From Bradyrhizobium sp. CB1650 (GTDB taxonomy: Bacteria; Pseudomonadota; Alphaproteobacteria; Rhizobiales; Xanthobacteraceae), in the NCBI RefSeq assembly GCF_029761915.1, contig NZ_CP121695.1, forward strand, positions 5,609,501 through 5,673,500: 64,000 bases of DNA, in the 5' to 3' direction. Positions 1-10,547 of the stretch are shown here, in pieces; position 1 is the stretch's first letter; each line of letters starts with the position of its first letter. The notes below the pieces were generated by a model. It was not told the DNA's origin. It did no database searches and saw only the letters and a program-made list of their open reading frames with translations. The translations under genes were made by a program, and so were the position numbers.

Positions 1-66
1 GATCACCGCCGCAGCGCTGATCTCCGCAACAAGCGCACGATTGTCCTTGCCGCGTCCGATGCTTAG
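1..66 (+). CDS. C-terminal tail of an unidentified upstream gene (partial)
   Basis: Frame 1 is open from the window edge to a TAG at 64-66 and reads as a basic tail ending NKRTIVLAASDA. The codons look like those of neighbouring genes, but 21 residues are too few to identify a family. It could be the end of a gene co-directional with moaA. It could also be chance openness in GC-rich DNA. Confidence 0.35.
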   Translation, partial: DHRRSADLRNKRTIVLAASDA

Positions 67-126
67 ATTGGTTCGAGAGCACCGCCGAAGCAAAGGGTGC
101 CCGTTGTAAGTGACAAGGCCTCTTCC

Positions 127-1179
127 ATGAACGGACCCTCCGCGAGCCCTCTCGCCACAGCGAGCCCTCTCGCCGCGCTGTCGAGCCCCATGACCGATCC
201 GTTCGGGCGGACCATCACCTATTTGCGTGTCTCGGTCACTGACCGCTGCGACCTGCGCTGTTTCTACTGCATGTCGGAGGACATGACGTTCCTGCCCAAG
301 GCGGACCTGCTGACGCTCGAGGAACTCGACCGGCTCTGTTCCGCCTTCATCGCCAAGGGCGTGAAGAAGCTGCGCCTCACCGGGGGCGAACCGCTGGTCC
401 GCCGCAACGTCATGTCGCTGGTGCGCTCGCTGTCGCGCCATCTGACCAGCGGCAGCTTGCGCGAGTTGACGCTGACCACCAATGGCACGCAGCTCGCGAA
501 ATACGCAAAGGAGCTTGCCGATTGCGGCGTCCGCCGTATCAACGTCTCGCTCGACACGCTCGATCCACGGAAGTTTCGCGAGATCACCCGCTGGGGCGAG
601 ATCGACAAGGTGCTCGAAGGCATCGAGGCGGCGCGCGCAGCCGGCCTTGCCGTGAAGATCAACGCAGTGGCGCTGAAGAACCTCAACGAGGACGAAATTC
701 CTGACCTGATGCGATGGGCTCACGGCAAAGGCATGGGCCTGACACTGATCGAGGTGATGCCGATGGGCGAGATCGGCTCCGGGCGCATCGACCAGTATCT
801 GCCGCTGTCACTGGTACGCGCGCGGCTGGCCCAGCAGTTCACGCTGACGGACCTCGCCGAAACCACCGGCGGGCCGGCACGCTATGTCAGCGTCGGCGAG
901 ACCGGCGGCAAGCTTGGCTTCATCACGCCGATGACCCACAATTTCTGCGAATCCTGCAACCGGGTACGGATCACCTGCACCGGAACGCTGCACACCTGCC
1001 TCGGCCACGAGGACGCCTCCGACCTGCGCCAACCTCTGCGTGCATCGAGCGACGATACACTGGTTGCGGATGCGATCGACCGTGCGGTCGGCCTGAAGCC
1101 GAAGGGCCACGACTTCATCATCGACCGCCGCCACGACCGTCCCAGCGTGAGTCGGCACATGAGCGTGACCGGCGGGTAG
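127..1179 (+). CDS. moaA: GTP 3',8-cyclase MoaA (molybdenum cofactor biosynthesis)
   Basis: This radical-SAM enzyme converts GTP to 3',8-cyclo-7,8-dihydro-GTP, the first step of molybdopterin synthesis. The N-terminal cluster motif CDLRCFYC (CxxxCxxC) lies at residues 41-48. The C-terminal 4Fe-4S motif CESCNRVR..C (Cx2Cx13C) lies at about 274-291. The LTGGEPL SAM-binding stretch is present, and the protein ends in the conserved Gly-Gly. I chose the ATG at 127, with AAGG nine bases upstream. A GTG at 97 and an ATG at 190 are also in frame, and the stretch before residue 22 is low-complexity ([10 protein letters not shown]). It appears monocistronic. Confidence 0.95.
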   Translation: MNGPSASPLATASPLAALSSPMTDPFGRTITYLRVSVTDRCDLRCFYCMSEDMTFLPKADLLTLEELDRLCSAFIAKGVKKLRLTGGEPLVRRNVMSLVRSLSRHLTSGSLRELTLTTNGTQLAKYAKELADCGVRRINVSLDTLDPRKFREITRWGEIDKVLEGIEAARAAGLAVKINAVALKNLNEDEIPDLMRWAHGKGMGLTLIEVMPMGEIGSGRIDQYLPLSLVRARLAQQFTLTDLAETTGGPARYVSVGETGGKLGFITPMTHNFCESCNRVRITCTGTLHTCLGHEDASDLRQPLRASSDDTLVADAIDRAVGLKPKGHDFIIDRRHDRPSVSRHMSVTGG

Positions 1180-1348
1180 CGGTTAACCGCCGCGGGCCTT
1201 ATTCCCCTTAACTATCAACAAACTTCCGATTGACTGGCGGCACGCTCGCTGGTTTGGTGCGGCTGCCTCATGCCTGCGCGGCGAGACAAGCCACGCGCCC
1301 AGTCGGCGCAGTCAAGACGGCCGGGGCAAATCGGGGGAGGACCTATCG

Positions 1349-1930
1349 TTGCAAGCGCTCCTAAAGTTGAGCCGTGGGATTGACGCGTTCACACGTTGGA
1401 CGGGCAAGCGTCTGGCGTGGCTGATTCTGGTCGCCGTCATCATCTCGGCGATAAACGCCGTCGTGCGAAAGACGTTCGACACGTCCTCCAATTCGTGGCT
1501 CGAGCTGCAATGGGTGCTGTTCAGCATCGTCTTCCTGCTGTGCTCGCCCTGGACTCTGCTCGACAACGAGCACATCCGCATCGACATCATCAACAACCTG
1601 CTGCCCAAGACGGCGCGCAACGTCATCGACATCATCGGCCACGCGTTCTTCCTGCTGCCGCTGACGATCGTCATGATCATCACCGGCGTTCCGTTCTTCG
1701 AGCGCTCGTTCCAGATCAACGAGCAGTCCGGCAACGCGGGCGGCCTGCCGCAGTGGCCGGCCAAGTCGCTGATCATGATCGGATTCGCGTTCCTGCTGGT
1801 GCAGGCCATCTCCGAGCTGATCAAGCGCATCGCGATCATGCGCGGCATGATGCCCGACCCGCACGAGTCACAGGTGTCGGCAATCGAGGCCGAGGTCGAG
1901 CACCTCGTCGAGGCGATCGAGAAGAAGTAG
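1349..1930 (+). CDS. dctQ: TRAP transporter small permease (DctQ family)
   Basis: This is the four-helix small membrane subunit of a tripartite ATP-independent periplasmic transporter, which partners DctM and a periplasmic receptor. Hydrophobic segments lie at about residues 20-40, 55-75, 95-115 and 140-160. The D-N-E-H-I-R-I-D stretch after the second helix is typical of DctQ. The start is a TTG directly behind a strong GGGGGAGG at 1333-1340. dctM follows 27 bases after the stop, so the two are probably one transcript. Its 193 residues are normal for the family. Confidence 0.9.
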   Translation: MQALLKLSRGIDAFTRWTGKRLAWLILVAVIISAINAVVRKTFDTSSNSWLELQWVLFSIVFLLCSPWTLLDNEHIRIDIINNLLPKTARNVIDIIGHAFFLLPLTIVMIITGVPFFERSFQINEQSGNAGGLPQWPAKSLIMIGFAFLLVQAISELIKRIAIMRGMMPDPHESQVSAIEAEVEHLVEAIEKK

Positions 1931-1957
1931 TCGCCGGCGGCGTTTGAGGGGGAATTG

Positions 1958-3613
1958 ATGACTGCGTTTCTTATCGCCAATATGGCGCCGATCATGTTCG
2001 CGTCGCTGGTGGTCGTGCTGCTGCTCGGCTATCCCGCAGCATTCTCGCTCGGCGCCGTGGGCCTCATCTTCGCCGTGGTCGGAATCCAGCTCGGCGAATT
2101 CCGCCCGGACTTCCTCCAGGCATTGCCCGAGCGCGTCTACGGCGTGATGAACAACGACACGCTGCTCGCGATTCCATTCTTCACCTTCATGGGACTGGTG
2201 CTCGAGCGCTCGGGCATGGCGGAAGACCTGCTCGACACCATCGGCCAGCTCTTTGGCACCATCCGTGGCGGCCTTGCCTATGCGGTGGTGTTCGTCGGCG
2301 CCCTGCTTGCGGCAACCACCGGCGTGGTCGCGGCGTCGGTGATCTCGATGGGCCTGATCTCGCTGCCAATCATGCTGCGCTACGGCTATGATCGTCGCAT
2401 GGCGACCGGCATCATCGCGGCCTCCGGCACGCTGGCGCAGATCATTCCGCCCTCGCTCGTTCTGATCGTGATGGCCGACCAGCTCGGCAAGTCCGTCGGC
2501 GACATGTACGAAGGCGCGTTCATTCCGGGCCTGGTGCTCGCGGGGCTCTATGCCGGTTACGCGTTCCTCGTGACCCTGATCTTCCCGAAGGCCGCCCCTG
2601 GCCTCCCGAAGGAAGCCATCGGCTTCCGCGAGGAGAGCGGCAGCCGGGGCCTGACCTCGCTGGGCGTCCTGTTCCTGGCGAGCTGCGTTTTCGGCTGGTT
2701 CATGATGCGCAATTCGGAGAGCCACGGCGCGGACTACGTCGTGCTCAGCATGTTCTTCGGCATCCTGTTCGCGTTTTTCGTCGCCGTCGTGAACTGGATC
2801 ATCGACAAGTTCACCGGCTTCCGCTTCCTCTCGAAGATGGCGCAGCAGACCACCTTCGTGATGGTGCCGCCGCTGTTCCTGATCTTCCTGGTGCTCGGCA
2901 CGATCTTCATCGGTATCGCGACGCCGACCGAGGGCGGCGCGATGGGCGCCACCGGGGCCCTCATTCTGGGCGCCATGAAGCGACGCTTGAGCTGGGACCT
3001 GATCCGCCAGGCCACCGAATCGACCGCAAAGCTATCCGCCTTCGTCGTCTTCATCCTGGTCGGCGCGCGCGTGTTCTCGCTGACCTTCTACGGCGTCAAC
3101 GGCCATGTCTGGGTCGAGCACCTGCTGACCTCCCTGCCCGGCGGCCAGATCGGCTTCCTGATCTTCGTCAACGCCTTCGTGTTCGTCCTGGCGTTCTTCC
3201 TCGACTTCTTCGAGCTCGCCTTCATCGTGATCCCGCTGCTCGGGCCCGCGGCCGAGCATCTCGGCATCGACCTGATCTGGTTCGGCGTCATCCTCGGCGT
3301 CAACATGCAGACGTCGTTCATGCATCCGCCGTTCGGCTTCGCGCTGTTCTACCTCCGCTCGGTCGCGCCCAAGGACCGTTATACCGATCGCGTCACCGGC
3401 AAGCGGATGGACCCGGTCACGACGGGACAGATCTATTGGGGCGCCGTGCCGTTCGTCGTCATTCAGGTGATCATGGTGCTGCTCGTGATCCTGTTCCCCG
3501 CGATGGTGATGCACTACAAGGGCGTGCAGTCCAACATCGATCCCAACAGCATCAAGATCGAGATCCCGCAGATCGACCTGCCGCCGATCGACTTCGGCCA
3601 GCCCAAGCAATAG
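1958..3613 (+). CDS. dctM: TRAP transporter large permease (DctM family)
   Basis: This is the large membrane subunit that carries solute across the inner membrane on a sodium or proton gradient. The 551-residue protein has about 12-14 hydrophobic segments and family signatures such as IPFFTFMGLVLERSGMAEDLL near residue 75, AATTGVVAASVISMG, and IATPTEGGAMGATGAL near 330. It is longer than the roughly 430 residues of a classical DctM because of an inserted central region (about 215-290), as in receptors of the mannitol/chloroaromatic (COG4663) class. The ATG at 1958 sits six bases after GAGGGGG; a TTG just before it is less likely. A hairpin terminator follows. Confidence 0.92.
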   Translation: MTAFLIANMAPIMFASLVVVLLLGYPAAFSLGAVGLIFAVVGIQLGEFRPDFLQALPERVYGVMNNDTLLAIPFFTFMGLVLERSGMAEDLLDTIGQLFGTIRGGLAYAVVFVGALLAATTGVVAASVISMGLISLPIMLRYGYDRRMATGIIAASGTLAQIIPPSLVLIVMADQLGKSVGDMYEGAFIPGLVLAGLYAGYAFLVTLIFPKAAPGLPKEAIGFREESGSRGLTSLGVLFLASCVFGWFMMRNSESHGADYVVLSMFFGILFAFFVAVVNWIIDKFTGFRFLSKMAQQTTFVMVPPLFLIFLVLGTIFIGIATPTEGGAMGATGALILGAMKRRLSWDLIRQATESTAKLSAFVVFILVGARVFSLTFYGVNGHVWVEHLLTSLPGGQIGFLIFVNAFVFVLAFFLDFFELAFIVIPLLGPAAEHLGIDLIWFGVILGVNMQTSFMHPPFGFALFYLRSVAPKDRYTDRVTGKRMDPVTTGQIYWGAVPFVVIQVIMVLLVILFPAMVMHYKGVQSNIDPNSIKIEIPQIDLPPIDFGQPKQ

Positions 3614-3638
3614 CAGACGTCCGATCAGTCAAAAGAAA

Positions 3639-3665
3639 AGCCCGGAGCATCGCTCCGGGCTTTTT
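3639..3665. terminator. Rho-independent terminator between convergent dctM and dctP
   Basis: An inverted repeat AGCCCGGAGC / GCTCCGGGCT with a 3-base ATC loop is followed by TTTTT on the + strand and preceded by an A-rich run (AAAAGAAA). It can therefore stop transcripts from both sides. It lies between dctM and the convergent receptor gene. Confidence 0.88.
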
Positions 3666-3685
3666 GCCGTCGACCGTCCCGCAGA

Positions 3686-4774
3686 TCAGCTTTGCGAGGC
3701 GCGCGCCATGAAGTTGTCGTAGCCGACTTCGGCGACCTGGAACCAGGCATAGCCGTTGTTGGAGAAGGCCGTCAGCGACTCATAGACCTTCTTGAAGTCG
3801 GCATTGCCGTCCGACACCTCCTTGTGCAGCTCCTTCGCCGCCTTGAGGCAGGCCTGCATGATCTCGGGCGAGAACGGATGCAGCTTGGCGCCGGCGCCAA
3901 TCAGGCGCCGCAGCGCTTGCGGATTGGACTGATCGTACTTCGCCATCATCCAGTTGTTGGCGTAGTGGCCTGCCTGCTCGAGAATATTTTGATAGTGCTT
4001 CGGCAGCGCGTTCCATTTGTCGAGATTGACGAAGGCAAGCAGCATCGGCCCACCTTCCCACCAGCCCGGGAAATAGTAGTGCGGCGCGACTTTGACGAAG
4101 CCGAGCTTCTCGTCATCATACGGTCCGACCCACTCGGCGGCGTCGATCGTGCCCTTCTCCAGCGCCGGATAGATGTCGCCGCCGGCGATCTGCTGCGGCA
4201 CCGCGCCCAGCTTCTGGAGCACGCGGCCCGCGAAGCCGCCGATGCGGAATTTCAGTCCGCTGAAATCCTGCGGAGTCTTGACCTCCTTGCGGAACCATCC
4301 GCCCATCTGGCAGCCGGTGTTGCCTGCAAGCAGCGAGGTGACATTGTACTTCTTGTAGAATTCGTTGAGGATTTCCTTGCCGCCACCCAGCATGTACCAG
4401 GCTTGGTTGATGCGCATGTTCGGACCGAACGGCACCGACGAGCCGAACGTGAAGGTCGGGTCCTTGCCGAAGTAATAATACGAGGCGGTGTGGCCGATCT
4501 CGCAGGTACCGTTCTGCACGGCATCCAGCACCTGAAGGCCTGGCACGATTTCGCCGCCAGCAAATGTCTGGATCTGGAATTTGTTGTCGGTGGCTTCGGC
4601 CACCATCTTGGCCATCATCTCGGCCCCGCCGTAGAGCGTATCGAGCGATTTCGGCCAGCTCGTCGGCATGCGCCATTTGATCTCCGGCATCGACTGCGCG
4701 ATTGCCGGAGCTGCGACTGTCGCGGCTCCCGCCGCACCAAGTCCAGCGACCTTGATGAAGTCTCTTCTCTTCAT
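3686..4774 (-). CDS. TRAP transporter periplasmic receptor, Tat-exported (copy 1)
   Basis: This is a DctP-type solute receptor of the TakP/FcbT1 class (keto acids and related carboxylates in characterised members). The N-terminus MKRRDFIKVAGLGAAGAA is a twin-arginine signal ending in APAIAQ, so the protein is exported folded. Family landmarks include [15 protein letters not shown] and [14 protein letters not shown], where binding-site residues lie. The start at 4774 was chosen at the signal peptide; a longer frame adds a non-signal leader. It converges on dctQM and is homologous to the receptor at 9257-10348. The substrate cannot be read from sequence. Confidence 0.93.
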   Translation of the reverse strand: MKRRDFIKVAGLGAAGAATVAAPAIAQSMPEIKWRMPTSWPKSLDTLYGGAEMMAKMVAEATDNKFQIQTFAGGEIVPGLQVLDAVQNGTCEIGHTASYYYFGKDPTFTFGSSVPFGPNMRINQAWYMLGGGKEILNEFYKKYNVTSLLAGNTGCQMGGWFRKEVKTPQDFSGLKFRIGGFAGRVLQKLGAVPQQIAGGDIYPALEKGTIDAAEWVGPYDDEKLGFVKVAPHYYFPGWWEGGPMLLAFVNLDKWNALPKHYQNILEQAGHYANNWMMAKYDQSNPQALRRLIGAGAKLHPFSPEIMQACLKAAKELHKEVSDGNADFKKVYESLTAFSNNGYAWFQVAEVGYDNFMARASQS

Positions 4775-5248
4775 GTTTCCTACCCTGATGGAATGTGATT
4801 GCGAGCCTTCTTGCCGAGGCTTGGATGCCAGCATGGAACATCGCGTTGCCGATTTCCATCCCGATCAGGGTGAGGGAATGAAAATGCCTGGCGTCCCCGC
4901 CATTTTGACCTACGACTTTAGGCTTAGGCGACAGGGCGGCGTGAGGTGCGTAGACCCCTCGGTGCCCGCCGCCGCGGTCACGATAGAGGTGGGGTCCGAA
5001 GCGCCGGATGAGAGGTCTGTTTCCCACACGCTCAACGCGAGAGCCAATCTCGCGCAGAGCGATGCCTCACCCGGGTCGCATCTCGCGTTGTGTCTCTGAC
5101 GCCTGATTCACTCAATGTCATTCCGGGGCGCGACGAAGTCGCGGGCCCGGAATCCATTCATCCACGCACTCTGCGGCCCGATGGATTCCGGGCTCCCTCG
5201 CTCCGCTCGGGCCCCGGAATGACGGAATGGACTGTCGGAGTCACAACA
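4775..5248. other. Gene-free stretch between dctP copy 1 and the kinase gene
   Basis: About 470 bases with no convincing gene. The stretch nearest dctP (4775-5100) should hold its promoter, but no clear -35/-10 pair stands out. The rest is the palindromic repeat annotated at 5118-5222. Confidence 0.6.
5118..5222. repeat. Palindromic intergenic repeat of about 105 bp
   Basis: The element begins TCATTCCGGGGC and ends GCCCCGGAATGA, so its two ends are reverse complements. An inner pair, GGCCCGGAATCCAT and ATGGATTCCGGGC, folds inside them. The result is a long two-tier hairpin. This type of CATTCCGGGG...CCCCGGAATG element is widespread between genes in Bradyrhizobium and relatives (from memory, not searched). 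It sits at the 3' end of the histidine kinase gene. Confidence 0.75.
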
Positions 5249-6640
5249 CTAGCGATGCGATCCAACCCCTCCCACAAGGGCGGAGGGTGCAGCGCTCGTC
5301 TCGTCCGCCAGCCTGAAGCGCAGCGTGAACTCCGCACCGCCGCCGGAGAGGTTTTCCACGAAGATGCTTGCGGCGTGATCCTCCACGACGGCGCGCACGA
5401 TCGACAACCCCAGGCCGGCGCCGTCGCTGCGCCTGCGGTCGGCGCGCCAGAAGCGCTGGAAGATCAGCTCGCGCTCTTCCTGCGCGACGCCGGGGCCGCA
5501 ATCACGCACCCGCACCACACCATCGTCGCGCACCTCGATGTCGACGGTCGTGTCCTTCGCGGTGAACTTGATCGCGTTTTCGGCGAGATTGAAGATCGCC
5601 CGCTGCAGCATCACGGAATTGCCGTGGATCATCACGGGCGCGTCCGTGCCCTTCAGCGCGATGTCCTTGTGCTGCGCGAGCGCGAATGGTGCGATCGCGC
5701 CGATCACCTCGGCGCAGACCGCGCGCAGGTCCGCAGTCTCGCCGGGATCGATCACCAGTGTGTCGAGCTCGGCGATCTCGAGGAGCTGGGCGACGATCCG
5801 GCTCATGCTCTCGATGTCGGCATGCAGCGCCTGGCTCACCGCGCCGTCGCCGAGCGTGTCGATCCGCGTGCGCAGGATCGCAAGCGGCGTGCGCAACTGA
5901 TGCGCGGCATCGGCCGTGAACTGCCGCTGCACCCGAAAACCGTCCTCGAGACGATCGAGCGCCTGGTTGACGGCGGTGACCAGCGGCATGATCTCGCGCG
6001 GGATCTGCGCCGTCGGCAGGCGGATGTCGGTGCGCGAGGGGCCGATATTGCTCGCCTCCTCCGACGCCTTCCACAGCGGCGCGATCGCGCGGCGGAAGAT
6101 GATGATGTCGGTGGCAAGCAGGACCAGCAGGATGGGAATGGTGATCCACCCTACGCGGCGAAAGAAGTTCGACACGATGTCGTCGATGATCACGTCGCGA
6201 TGGGCGAGATCCTCGGCGACCTGGATGCGGACGGTCTTGCCATCGATGGTCCTGCTGACGCCCGCGCCGGAAATGGTCTCCGACAGCGGCGGCGCCGGTG
6301 AGCCGGGGCGCCGATGCGAGGAGAACAGGAGCCGGCCATTGCCATCGCGAATGTCGTATTGGTAACGACCATAGGCGTCTGAATAGAGTCCCTTGAGACT
6401 GTCCGGCAGGTTGAACGTCAAGGTGCCGTCCGGCTGCACGGCGATGCGCTCCGCCAGCACTTCGGCCTGCGCGCGCATGGCGTCGCGATGGAGCTGGTCG
6501 ATCTCCGAGTTGAGCAGCCAGAACAGCACCAGCGGCAGGAAGATCGCGACCACCGCCACCGCGACGATGTGCAGGAACACGATCCGCCAGATCAGCGACT
6601 TGAACGTCGGCGATCTCGCATAGACGCCGGCCGCGGGCAC
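5249..6640 (-). CDS. Sensor histidine kinase (TctE/QseC type)
   Basis: An inner-membrane two-component sensor of 463 residues. Transmembrane segments lie at about 19-43 and 163-182 and bracket a small periplasmic sensor domain; a HAMP-like linker follows. The H box FTADAAHQLRTPL has the phospho-acceptor His247, the N box NLAENAIKF is near 352-359, and the G boxes RDCGPG and GAGLGLSIV lie near 380-410. The GTG start is one base after the stop of the response regulator gene, with GAGGAGAAG as ribosome binding site inside that gene, so translation is probably coupled. TctDE-type pairs usually control carboxylate uptake. The flanking TRAP receptor genes make them plausible targets, but this is inference. 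Confidence 0.92.
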   Translation of the reverse strand: MPAAGVYARSPTFKSLIWRIVFLHIVAVAVVAIFLPLVLFWLLNSEIDQLHRDAMRAQAEVLAERIAVQPDGTLTFNLPDSLKGLYSDAYGRYQYDIRDGNGRLLFSSHRRPGSPAPPLSETISGAGVSRTIDGKTVRIQVAEDLAHRDVIIDDIVSNFFRRVGWITIPILLVLLATDIIIFRRAIAPLWKASEEASNIGPSRTDIRLPTAQIPREIMPLVTAVNQALDRLEDGFRVQRQFTADAAHQLRTPLAILRTRIDTLGDGAVSQALHADIESMSRIVAQLLEIAELDTLVIDPGETADLRAVCAEVIGAIAPFALAQHKDIALKGTDAPVMIHGNSVMLQRAIFNLAENAIKFTAKDTTVDIEVRDDGVVRVRDCGPGVAQEERELIFQRFWRADRRRSDGAGLGLSIVRAVVEDHAASIFVENLSGGGAEFTLRFRLADETSAAPSALVGGVGSHR

Positions 6641-6641
6641 G

Positions 6642-7316
6642 CTACTTCTCCTCGGCCATGAGATAGCCGACGCCGCGGATGGTATGGATCACGACCTTCG
6701 CACCGTGCTCGGCGAGCTGCTTGCGCAGCCGCGAGACATAGACCTCGACCGCGTTGGAGGCGACTTCGCCGTCGAGGCCGAAGATGTGGTCCTCGACGTT
6801 CTTCTTCGGCACCACCCGCCCCTGCCGGCGCAGGAGGATCTCCAGCACCGAGGTCTCGCGCGCGGAAATGATCCGCGGCTGGTCGTCGACGAAGATCTGG
6901 CGGCTTTCGGTGTCATAGACGAGGTTGGCCAGACGTAGCGAGCGGCCGAGCAACTGGCCAGGCCGGCGCAGGATCGCCTCCAGTCGCGCCACCAGCTCCT
7001 CCATGGCGAACGGCTTGGCGAGATAGTCATCGGCGCCGCTGCGCAGGCCGTTGACGCGGTCCTGCAGCCCGCCGCGCGCGGTCAGCACCAGGACGGGCAA
7101 CGGATCCATCTGCCCGCGCAGCTCGCGCAGCACCGAGAGGCCGTCGCCGTCAGGCAAGCCGAGGTCGAGGATCATCGCGGCATAGCTGATGTTGTGCACC
7201 GCCTCGCGCGCCTCGGCCGCACAGCTCACGATATCGCTCTCATAGCCCGCCGCCGCCAGGCCGCTGGCGACGAGCCGCGACAGTTCGACGTTGTCCTCGA
7301 CGATCAGAAGGCGCAT
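6642..7316 (-). CDS. OmpR-family response regulator (TctD/QseB type)
   Basis: A receiver domain (about 1-115) has an acidic pair after LLIVED and phospho-acceptor Asp51 in ILDLGLPDGDG. The conserved Thr lies in VLTARG and the conserved Lys in LAKPF. A winged-helix DNA-binding domain follows at about 125-220 (EVYVSRLRKQL, IRGVGYLM). The ATG at 7316 follows an in-frame GTG. It is the first gene of a two-gene operon with the kinase downstream. It is divergent from the alpha/beta hydrolase at 7589, whose promoter shares the 272-base gap. Confidence 0.94.
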   Translation of the reverse strand: MRLLIVEDNVELSRLVASGLAAAGYESDIVSCAAEAREAVHNISYAAMILDLGLPDGDGLSVLRELRGQMDPLPVLVLTARGGLQDRVNGLRSGADDYLAKPFAMEELVARLEAILRRPGQLLGRSLRLANLVYDTESRQIFVDDQPRIISARETSVLEILLRRQGRVVPKKNVEDHIFGLDGEVASNAVEVYVSRLRKQLAEHGAKVVIHTIRGVGYLMAEEK

Positions 7317-7588
7317 CACATTCCCGGTGTAACCGCGCGGCTCGCGCCGTATCTTCGCTCATTCTACCATTCCGGGCGCCTCGGCCAGCGAAAAAGCACC
7401 CGGCGGGCCGATCGTTCCAGCCTGTCAGGTCCGTGTAAGCCAGAGCGATGACGGCCGAGGGCGATCGGACGTCGCCGCGTCCGACCCGTTGCGAACCTCG
7501 GAACCCTGACCCATCATGGGTATGATGAATCCATCAGCGGCACTGATTGTGTTCGGCGGCCTTCCGGGCACTGTGACGGGAGCATTGC

Positions 7589-8590
7589 ATGCAGGTCTTC
7601 AAGTTTGCGCTCGCATCCGCCTTTTGCCTGATGACGACGCTGGTCCACGCCGCCGGTTTTCGATTCATCACGATGCCGGCCGAGGGCAGCTCTGCAGAGT
7701 TCCGGGCGGCCGTGTGGTCTCCCTGCCGGGAGCAGACGGGCGAGGTGAAACTTCGCGCGATGACTCTTTCTGCGACGCAGAACTGCGCTGTAGCAGGCGA
7801 AAAGCTGCCGTTGATCGTGATCTCGCATGGCTATGGAGGAAATTTTGCCGGGCACCATGACACGGCCGAGGTGCTCGCCGATGCCGGGTTCGTGGTCGTC
7901 GCGCTCGACCATCCGGTCGACGCGGGAGGCGGCGACATGAGCCGCGCGGACACGCTCGCCGCGCTGACGGAGCGTCCGGCCGACATCCCGAGATTGATCG
8001 ACTACTTGCTCACCGCATGGCCTGACCACGCGAAGCTCGACGGCGAACATATCGGGCTCTTTGGTTTTTCCAGAGGCGGTTACACCGGCCTTGTCGTCGC
8101 GGGCGCAAATCCCAATCTGCGAAAGGCCATTGCCTTGTGCCCGGAGGATTCTCGGAAACCGAGTTGCGCCGAGCTCCGACGAAACGAGATCCCGACACAA
8201 GCATTCGCGCATGATCCGCGCGTCAAGGCCCTCGTCATCGCCGATCCGGCTTTCGGTCCGTTGTTCGACCGGGACGGCCTGGAGAACGTGAAAATCCCGA
8301 TCCAGCTTTGGGCGTCGACGCTGAGTGGAGAAGGCAAGACCGGCGGCGAAGTCACGCTGGACTATGTTTCAGCGATTATTCGCAACCTGCCGATCAAGCC
8401 CGACTATCATCTCGTGCCGAACGCCGGTCATTTCGTGTTCCTTGCGCCCTGCACGCCGGATCTGGCGAAGAAACGTCCCAACATCTGCACCGACAGACCC
8501 GGGTTCGACCGGCTCGCCTTTCGCAACGAGTTCAACGCCGCTGTGCTGGCCTTCTTCCGAAGACATCTGGCGAGAAGCGATCAGCCCTGA
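7589..8590 (+). CDS. Secreted alpha/beta hydrolase (dienelactone hydrolase-like)
   Basis: A 333-residue predicted dienelactone hydrolase-type enzyme (COG4188-like). A Sec signal peptide ends near residue 21 (LVHAA), so it should be periplasmic or outside the cell. Fold landmarks are the oxyanion region VISHGYGG (77-84), the nucleophile elbow GFSRGG with Ser161, and catalytic His281 in NAGHFVF. Four to six cysteines may form disulfides. The substrate is unknown; the family includes esterases and platelet-activating-factor acetylhydrolase relatives. The ATG at 7589 follows GGGAG. It is a single gene. Confidence 0.82.
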   Translation: MQVFKFALASAFCLMTTLVHAAGFRFITMPAEGSSAEFRAAVWSPCREQTGEVKLRAMTLSATQNCAVAGEKLPLIVISHGYGGNFAGHHDTAEVLADAGFVVVALDHPVDAGGGDMSRADTLAALTERPADIPRLIDYLLTAWPDHAKLDGEHIGLFGFSRGGYTGLVVAGANPNLRKAIALCPEDSRKPSCAELRRNEIPTQAFAHDPRVKALVIADPAFGPLFDRDGLENVKIPIQLWASTLSGEGKTGGEVTLDYVSAIIRNLPIKPDYHLVPNAGHFVFLAPCTPDLAKKRPNICTDRPGFDRLAFRNEFNAAVLAFFRRHLARSDQP

Positions 8591-9195
8591 TTGGTGGTGG
8601 CCGTCTTGCACCCATTGGAGTGCGAATGTCTCTCGCGGTGTCGCGCTGCCATTCGACGACGTCCGCTTTTTGCCTGCCGCGCTTCGACTGGCGTCATATC
8701 CATCTCCATTTGCTGGCAGCGGACAATGACCATGCCTTGCGCAGCGCGCTTTGAACTCCATCGGGATCGAAGCTCATCGTCACCCCGAGGACCGGCGCCG
8801 AGGCGCAAATTCGGATTATACGATTATCGACTTTTGCCACTGTTTTGCCCGACGTGTCAAACGGCGTTGCGGCTCGCGGGACGTAAAGCGAAGCGAAACC
8901 AGCCGCTCGGCGGGCTCGCCTGAACGACGATGGTGCTCACGCGCTCGTCATCTCACTCAGGCTCTCGAAATCCGGGGCGGACCGCGACTGCGCAATGATC
9001 GCCTTGTCCCGTTGATTTGACCCGACGTGTCAAACTGTTGGCAGCATCCGCAGGGCATCGTGCCCTCACCCCTCGTCTACTTTGCATGGGGTTGTTTTCC
9101 ATATTTTTGGTTGACGCCCCCCGACACGCTGCGGCGGCAACGCCCCGGAGCCGTCGCTCCGGGGCGTTGCATTCGATGTGTGCCGCGACCGCCGC
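8591..9195. other. Gene-free stretch with degenerate repeats
   Basis: About 600 bases without a credible gene. It contains two copies of an 18-19-base motif, TTGCCCGACGTGTCAAAC at 8845-8862 and TTGACCCGACGTGTCAAAC at 9017-9035, 172 bases apart. It also contains a hairpin at 9139-9168. The composition and broken frames suggest decayed intergenic repeat DNA. Confidence 0.6.
9139..9168. repeat. GC-rich perfect hairpin
   Basis: The arms AACGCCCCGGAG and CTCCGGGGCGTT are perfectly complementary over 12 bases with a 6-base loop (CCGTCG). No T-run follows on either strand, so it is not a classical terminator. It may be an extra terminator hairpin or a small palindromic repeat behind the second dctP. 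Confidence 0.65.
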
Positions 9196-9228
9196 AAAAA
9201 AGCCCGGCCTCGTGAGCGAGGCCGGGCT
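9196..9228 (-). terminator. Rho-independent terminator of the second receptor gene
   Basis: The 12-base arms AGCCCGGCCTCG and CGAGGCCGGGCT flank the loop TGAG. The + strand has A6 at 9196-9201, which is a T6 run on the minus strand just after the stem. It lies 30 bases past the stop of the minus-strand dctP copy 2. Confidence 0.9.
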
Positions 9229-9256
9229 CTGCTGTCGATCGAGCGACGGTTCAGGA

Positions 9257-10402
<1,146 letters not shown>

Positions 10403-10547
10403 TCATCTCGGCGATGCGTTCCTTAGAAATCGCGTCGAACCGAAGGCGCTTGACTGCCGTGGGCCTTTAACACGGAACCTCCAGTTGCGGAACGCGACAT
10501 TGGCATGACGGACCTCTACGAAAGTCGCATGTCCACTGCGGACCGGC

